Positions 5,086 through 7,327 of a DNA stretch of 7,327 nucleotides are shown here, one piece after another. A model generated the notes under the pieces. It was not told where the DNA came from and searched no databases. It worked only from the letters and a program-made list of their open reading frames with translations. The number at the start of each line of letters is the position of its first letter. Positions within the stretch are counted from its first letter, which is position 1. Source of the stretch: Clostridiales bacterium (GTDB lineage: Bacteria; Bacillota; Clostridia; Oscillospirales; Oscillospiraceae); contig JAHZEE010000062.1 in assembly GCA_019421975.1 (NCBI GenBank), forward strand, positions 1,426-8,752, in the 5' to 3' direction. The translations under genes and the position numbers were made by a program.

Positions 5086-5706
5086 TTAAATGTAGCCTGT
5101 CAAATGCGGAATGAACTCCGACAGAACCGGGATAAAGGTGACCAGCATCAGCACAATGATGATTGCTGCAAAGTATGGCAGCAGCGTTTTGAACACCTGC
5201 TCGATGGTCACACCGCCAATTTTACAGCCGGTAAAGAGCACCGTGCCCACGGGCGGCGTGATGGCGCCGATGCACAGGTTGTAGCACATCATAATGCCGA
5301 AGTGCAGCTCGCTCATGCCGTAGGTGCCCACACAGATGGGCAGGAAAATCGGGGTGAAGATCAGGATTGCCGGCGTGGGATCCATGAAGGTGCCCACAAA
5401 CAGCAGAATCAGGTTGATGAGCAGCAGGGTGACGACCTTGCTGTTGGTCAGCGTCAGCATGGCGTTGGAGATAATGGCCGGAATCTGGGTGTAGGCCATG
5501 ACCCAGGACATGATGGAGGAAACCGCAATCAGGAATACGATGATTGCTGTGGTTCTCGCAGAGGTCAGCAGGATCCCCGGAAGGTCCCGCAGCTTTAAGG
5601 TGCGGTAGCCAAGCCCCAGAATCAGGCTGTAGGCGACGGCAATGCCGCTGGCCTCGGTCGCGGTGAAGATACCGCTCAGGATGCCGCCGATCACAATGAC
5701 GATCAA
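5086..5706 (-). CDS. dctM: DctM C-terminal fragment
   Basis: This frame carries the second half of the permease, with several membrane segments, ATEASGIAVAYSLILG, FMDPTPAILIFTPIFLP and ITPPVGTVLF. Homologous sequence extends upstream of 5706 to about 5760 in the same frame, so the TTG at 5706 is only the first available start codon. It overlaps the TGA of the first fragment as TTGA, but there is no ribosome binding site before it, so independent translation is doubtful. Confidence 0.75.
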   Translation of the reverse strand: MIVIVIGGILSGIFTATEASGIAVAYSLILGLGYRTLKLRDLPGILLTSARTTAIIVFLIAVSSIMSWVMAYTQIPAIISNAMLTLTNSKVVTLLLINLILLFVGTFMDPTPAILIFTPIFLPICVGTYGMSELHFGIMMCYNLCIGAITPPVGTVLFTGCKIGGVTIEQVFKTLLPYFAAIIIVLMLVTFIPVLSEFIPHLTGYI

Positions 5707-6350
5707 AAACAGGCTGGGAATGGCCTCAAAGAAGTATCTGCCCTTGACACGCCAGCTGACGCCACAATCATCACGCTGATGCCCCAGAGGATACCGGGGA
5801 TATAGCCGGCCATGAACAGGCCTGCCACGGAGGTGGAGGTTGCAACTGTGGTAAAGACAATCAGCGCGTTGCTGGGCGGAATCAACATACCGGTCGGGGC
5901 AGAGGCAATATTGACTGCCGCACTGTATTCAGCGCTATAGCCGCGCTCTCTTTCCACAGGGGCCAGGGTGCTGCCCATGGCGGCAGCGGCTGCGTTACCG
6001 GAGCCGGAGATGGCGCCGAAGAACATGTTTGCCACAATGTTGGACTGGGCCAGTGCGCCGGGCAGCCGGCCGCAGAGCGCTTCGCCCAACCGGATAATTC
6101 GTATGGCGACGCCGCCGTTGTTCATCAGGTTGCCCGCCAGAACGAAAAACGGGATGGCGAGCAGCGGGAACGAGGCGAGACCTGTAAACATTTTCTGCGC
6201 GCTGGTGAGCATTGCCGTGTCGAAGGGGAGAATAATCAGCATCGCCAAGCCGGAGCTTGTGCCCAGTGCTGTCGCAATCGGCGCGCCCAACACGAGTAGG
6301 ACAACAACGGATACCAGCATTACGACGGCCGCAAGAATTGCAGTGTCCAT
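5703..6350 (-). CDS. dctM: DctM N-terminal fragment (residues 1-197 native)
   Basis: The 215-codon frame holds the first half of the large TRAP permease: an N-terminal membrane segment, FFVLAGNLMNNGG (about 68-80), MFFGAISGSGNAAAAAMGS (about 109-127), and IASAPTGMLIPPSNALIVF (about 148-166), a conserved signature of one DctM subgroup. The last 18 residues (from SAGVSR on) are out of frame and not family-like. The start follows dctQ by 26 nt. Confidence 0.8.
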   Translation of the reverse strand: MDTAILAAVVMLVSVVVLLVLGAPIATALGTSSGLAMLIILPFDTAMLTSAQKMFTGLASFPLLAIPFFVLAGNLMNNGGVAIRIIRLGEALCGRLPGALAQSNIVANMFFGAISGSGNAAAAAMGSTLAPVERERGYSAEYSAAVNIASAPTGMLIPPSNALIVFTTVATSTSVAGLFMAGYIPGILWGISVMIVASAGVSRADTSLRPFPACF

Positions 6351-6376
6351 AGCTCAATGATCTCCTTTCTCACTTT

Positions 6377-6889
6377 TTATTGAGCGTCGGACGGCAGGTC
6401 TGTCTCCGGCTTTTTCTTGCCGATCAACTCCTGAATCAACCGCATCTCAATGTACACGAAGTAAAATATCATGCAGACACCGGCAATCGGGATCACCATA
6501 TAGATGTATCCCATCGGGATGTGCAGGGACGGATCAATCTGCGTCATGGCCGCCACGGCCAGCTGATAGCCGCCATAGCCCATCACCGCGGCCGCCAGGA
6601 ACGCGGTCATCAGCTCTGTAAACATCTGCACCACGATCTGCACTTTGCGTGGAAAGCGGTTCCGGATAAACTGCATATTCATGTGGTCGCTCTGCCCAAA
6701 CACATATGCGCCGCAGAGCATGCCCAGGCATACAAAGCCATAGGTGACGGCAATCTCACTCCAGGAGCTTGGCATCTTGAGGAGATAGCGGGCGATGACC
6801 TGCCAGACTACCAGCACCGAAGTGACCGCCAAGAGGATGATGGACGCCCATTTTAAAATCGCGTCGATCACTTTTTTGATTTGTGTCAT
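6377..6889 (-). CDS. dctQ: TRAP transporter small permease DctQ
   Basis: A 170-residue membrane protein of the DctQ family, partner of the large permease DctM. Four predicted membrane segments lie at about residues 12-32, 46-66, 85-108 and 127-150. Family marks are VIARYLLKMPSSWSEIAVTY (about 31-50), an LGMLCGAYVFGQSDHMNMQF region matching the usual loop ending in H-x-N/D, and the RFPRK turn. ATG 6889 is preceded by TGAGG at 7 nt. It lies 37 nt after dctP and 26 nt before dctM, in the usual P-Q-M order. Complete and intact. Confidence 0.93.
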   Translation of the reverse strand: MTQIKKVIDAILKWASIILLAVTSVLVVWQVIARYLLKMPSSWSEIAVTYGFVCLGMLCGAYVFGQSDHMNMQFIRNRFPRKVQIVVQMFTELMTAFLAAAVMGYGGYQLAVAAMTQIDPSLHIPMGYIYMVIPIAGVCMIFYFVYIEMRLIQELIGKKKPETDLPSDAQ

Positions 6890-6926
6890 GGTAAAACCTC
6901 ATTCAATCGTCTGGAATTCAGGCCAA

Positions 6927-7327
6927 TTATTCTGCCAGAGCTTTGATTTCATCATAGATCTGCTTGGTCATATCGCTTCTGTTGGCAATCTCCTGCTGGA
7001 AGTCGGTAAAGTTTGCAGCAAAGGCATCCCGGTCGACATCCTCTACCCAGGTGATGTCCAGATCCTTCGCGGTCTCCAGTGCATCCTGAACTGCCTCGTC
7101 CCAGTACTGGAACTCCATCTCGCCTGCGCCCTTCATAACCTCTTCAAAGATGGCCCGGTCTTCCTCAGACATGGAGTCCAGGATCTTGGTGCTGACCACA
7201 ATGAAGTTGGTGTCATACATGTGCTGGGTGTAGGAGAACACCGGGCAGACCTCGTAGTACTTCTTGGTGACATAGTCCACGGGGTTGGTCTCAGCGCCGT
7301 CCACAACTCCCTGCTGCATGGCGGAAT
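6927..7327 (-). CDS. dctP: TRAP transporter substrate-binding protein DctP, C-terminal part
   Basis: The extracytoplasmic solute-binding protein of the TRAP system, cut by the window edge: only the last 132 residues and the stop codon are present, so the lipoprotein or signal peptide and the first two thirds are outside. The sequence SAMQQGVVDGAETNP at the edge is the conserved L/M-Q-x-G-x-V-D-G-x-E motif. It is followed by Y-E-V-C-P-V-F-S-Y-T-Q-H and by an acidic helix-rich tail, as in DctP proteins. The ATG at 7319 is internal, not the start. The ligand cannot be read from this part; the arginine that usually contacts the carboxylate lies upstream. First of the visible operon genes. Confidence 0.93.
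   Translation of the reverse strand, partial: SAMQQGVVDGAETNPVDYVTKKYYEVCPVFSYTQHMYDTNFIVVSTKILDSMSEEDRAIFEEVMKGAGEMEFQYWDEAVQDALETAKDLDITWVEDVDRDAFAANFTDFQQEIANRSDMTKQIYDEIKALAE

Larger units (their letters stand above)
5086..6350 (-). pseudogene. dctM: TRAP transporter large permease dctM, frameshifted
   Basis: DctM is the large membrane subunit that, with DctQ, moves organic acids or related solutes using a sodium or proton gradient. The gene begins at ATG 6350, with AAAGGAG 11-12 nt upstream, and ends at TAA 5086. Residues 1-197 are read in one frame. From about 5760 the family sequence continues in the other frame (VSWRVKGRYFFEAIPSLF, then GGILSGIFTATEASGIAV), while the first frame ends at 5703 after 18 unrelated residues. 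Restoring one base between 5758 and 5765 gives a protein of about 421 residues, the normal DctM size of roughly 425. Everything else looks conserved, so this is either a sequencing or assembly error or a very recent mutation. No classical slippery heptamer is visible at the junction. If real, the transporter is inactive unless both halves assemble. Confidence 0.85.

Noticed and set aside
4774..5598. 274-codon plus-strand frame across HIT and dctM, rich in Gln, His, Asp and Gly
   Set aside because: It spans two oppositely oriented genes and an intergenic gap; its composition mirrors the antisense of a membrane protein.
5700..5765. Programmed -1 frameshifting as an explanation for dctM
   Set aside because: No X-XXY-YYZ slippery heptamer or following stable stem is apparent at the junction, and DctM proteins are not known to me to use it.
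6380..6856. 158-codon plus-strand frame opposite dctQ
   Set aside because: Antisense shadow of a well-recognised membrane protein gene.

Overview
The window looks like a piece of a moderately high-GC Clostridia genome (Oscillospiraceae-like Firmicutes). The reasons are strong AGGAGG-type ribosome binding sites, tightly packed operons, a type III glutamine synthetase, a stand-alone LPG_synthase_C (DUF2156) protein and protein sequences typical of that group. The genus is inference. Most of it is ordinary chromosomal gene content: I see no phage, insertion sequence, CRISPR array or RNA gene.

Layout, with all genes on the minus strand except one. The right edge (7327 down to 4636) is the end of a TRAP transporter operon: dctP (3' part only), dctQ, dctM, then a histidine-triad (HIT) protein only 24 nt behind dctM. 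The dctM reading frame is broken near 5760 by what looks like a one-base loss, so the large permease is split into two overlapping frames. A hairpin at 4589-4623 closes this operon. Next, a metallo-beta-lactamase-fold hydrolase and a glyoxalase I-type protein form a two-gene unit with its own predicted promoter. A perfect 15-bp bidirectional terminator (3362-3397) separates that unit from a convergent plus-strand GNAT acetyltransferase (2779-3351).

The 131-nt gap 2648-2778 is a divergent promoter region. The minus-strand promoter is close to consensus and drives a translationally coupled pair: the LPG_synthase_C-domain protein and a second GNAT protein, whose start lies one base after the upstream stop. 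The plus-strand promoter is weaker and drives the first GNAT gene. Both promoters carry the same 10-mer at the 3' end of the -10 box, and the minus promoter has a 12-bp palindrome centred in its spacer. The left edge (1-750) holds the first 250 codons of a type III glutamine synthetase. Its leader can fold into two adjacent hexaloop hairpins just before the ribosome binding site.

Functionally, the window combines nitrogen assimilation (glutamine synthetase), solute uptake (TRAP system, substrate unknown), methylglyoxal-type detoxification (glyoxalase) and several small acyl- or aminoacyl-transfer enzymes without assigned substrates. The items most worth a second look are the dctM frameshift, the glnN leader RNA structure, the symmetric divergent promoter region, and the plus-strand GNAT gene that lacks a convincing start codon. 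I do not see clear evidence of a new multi-gene system.
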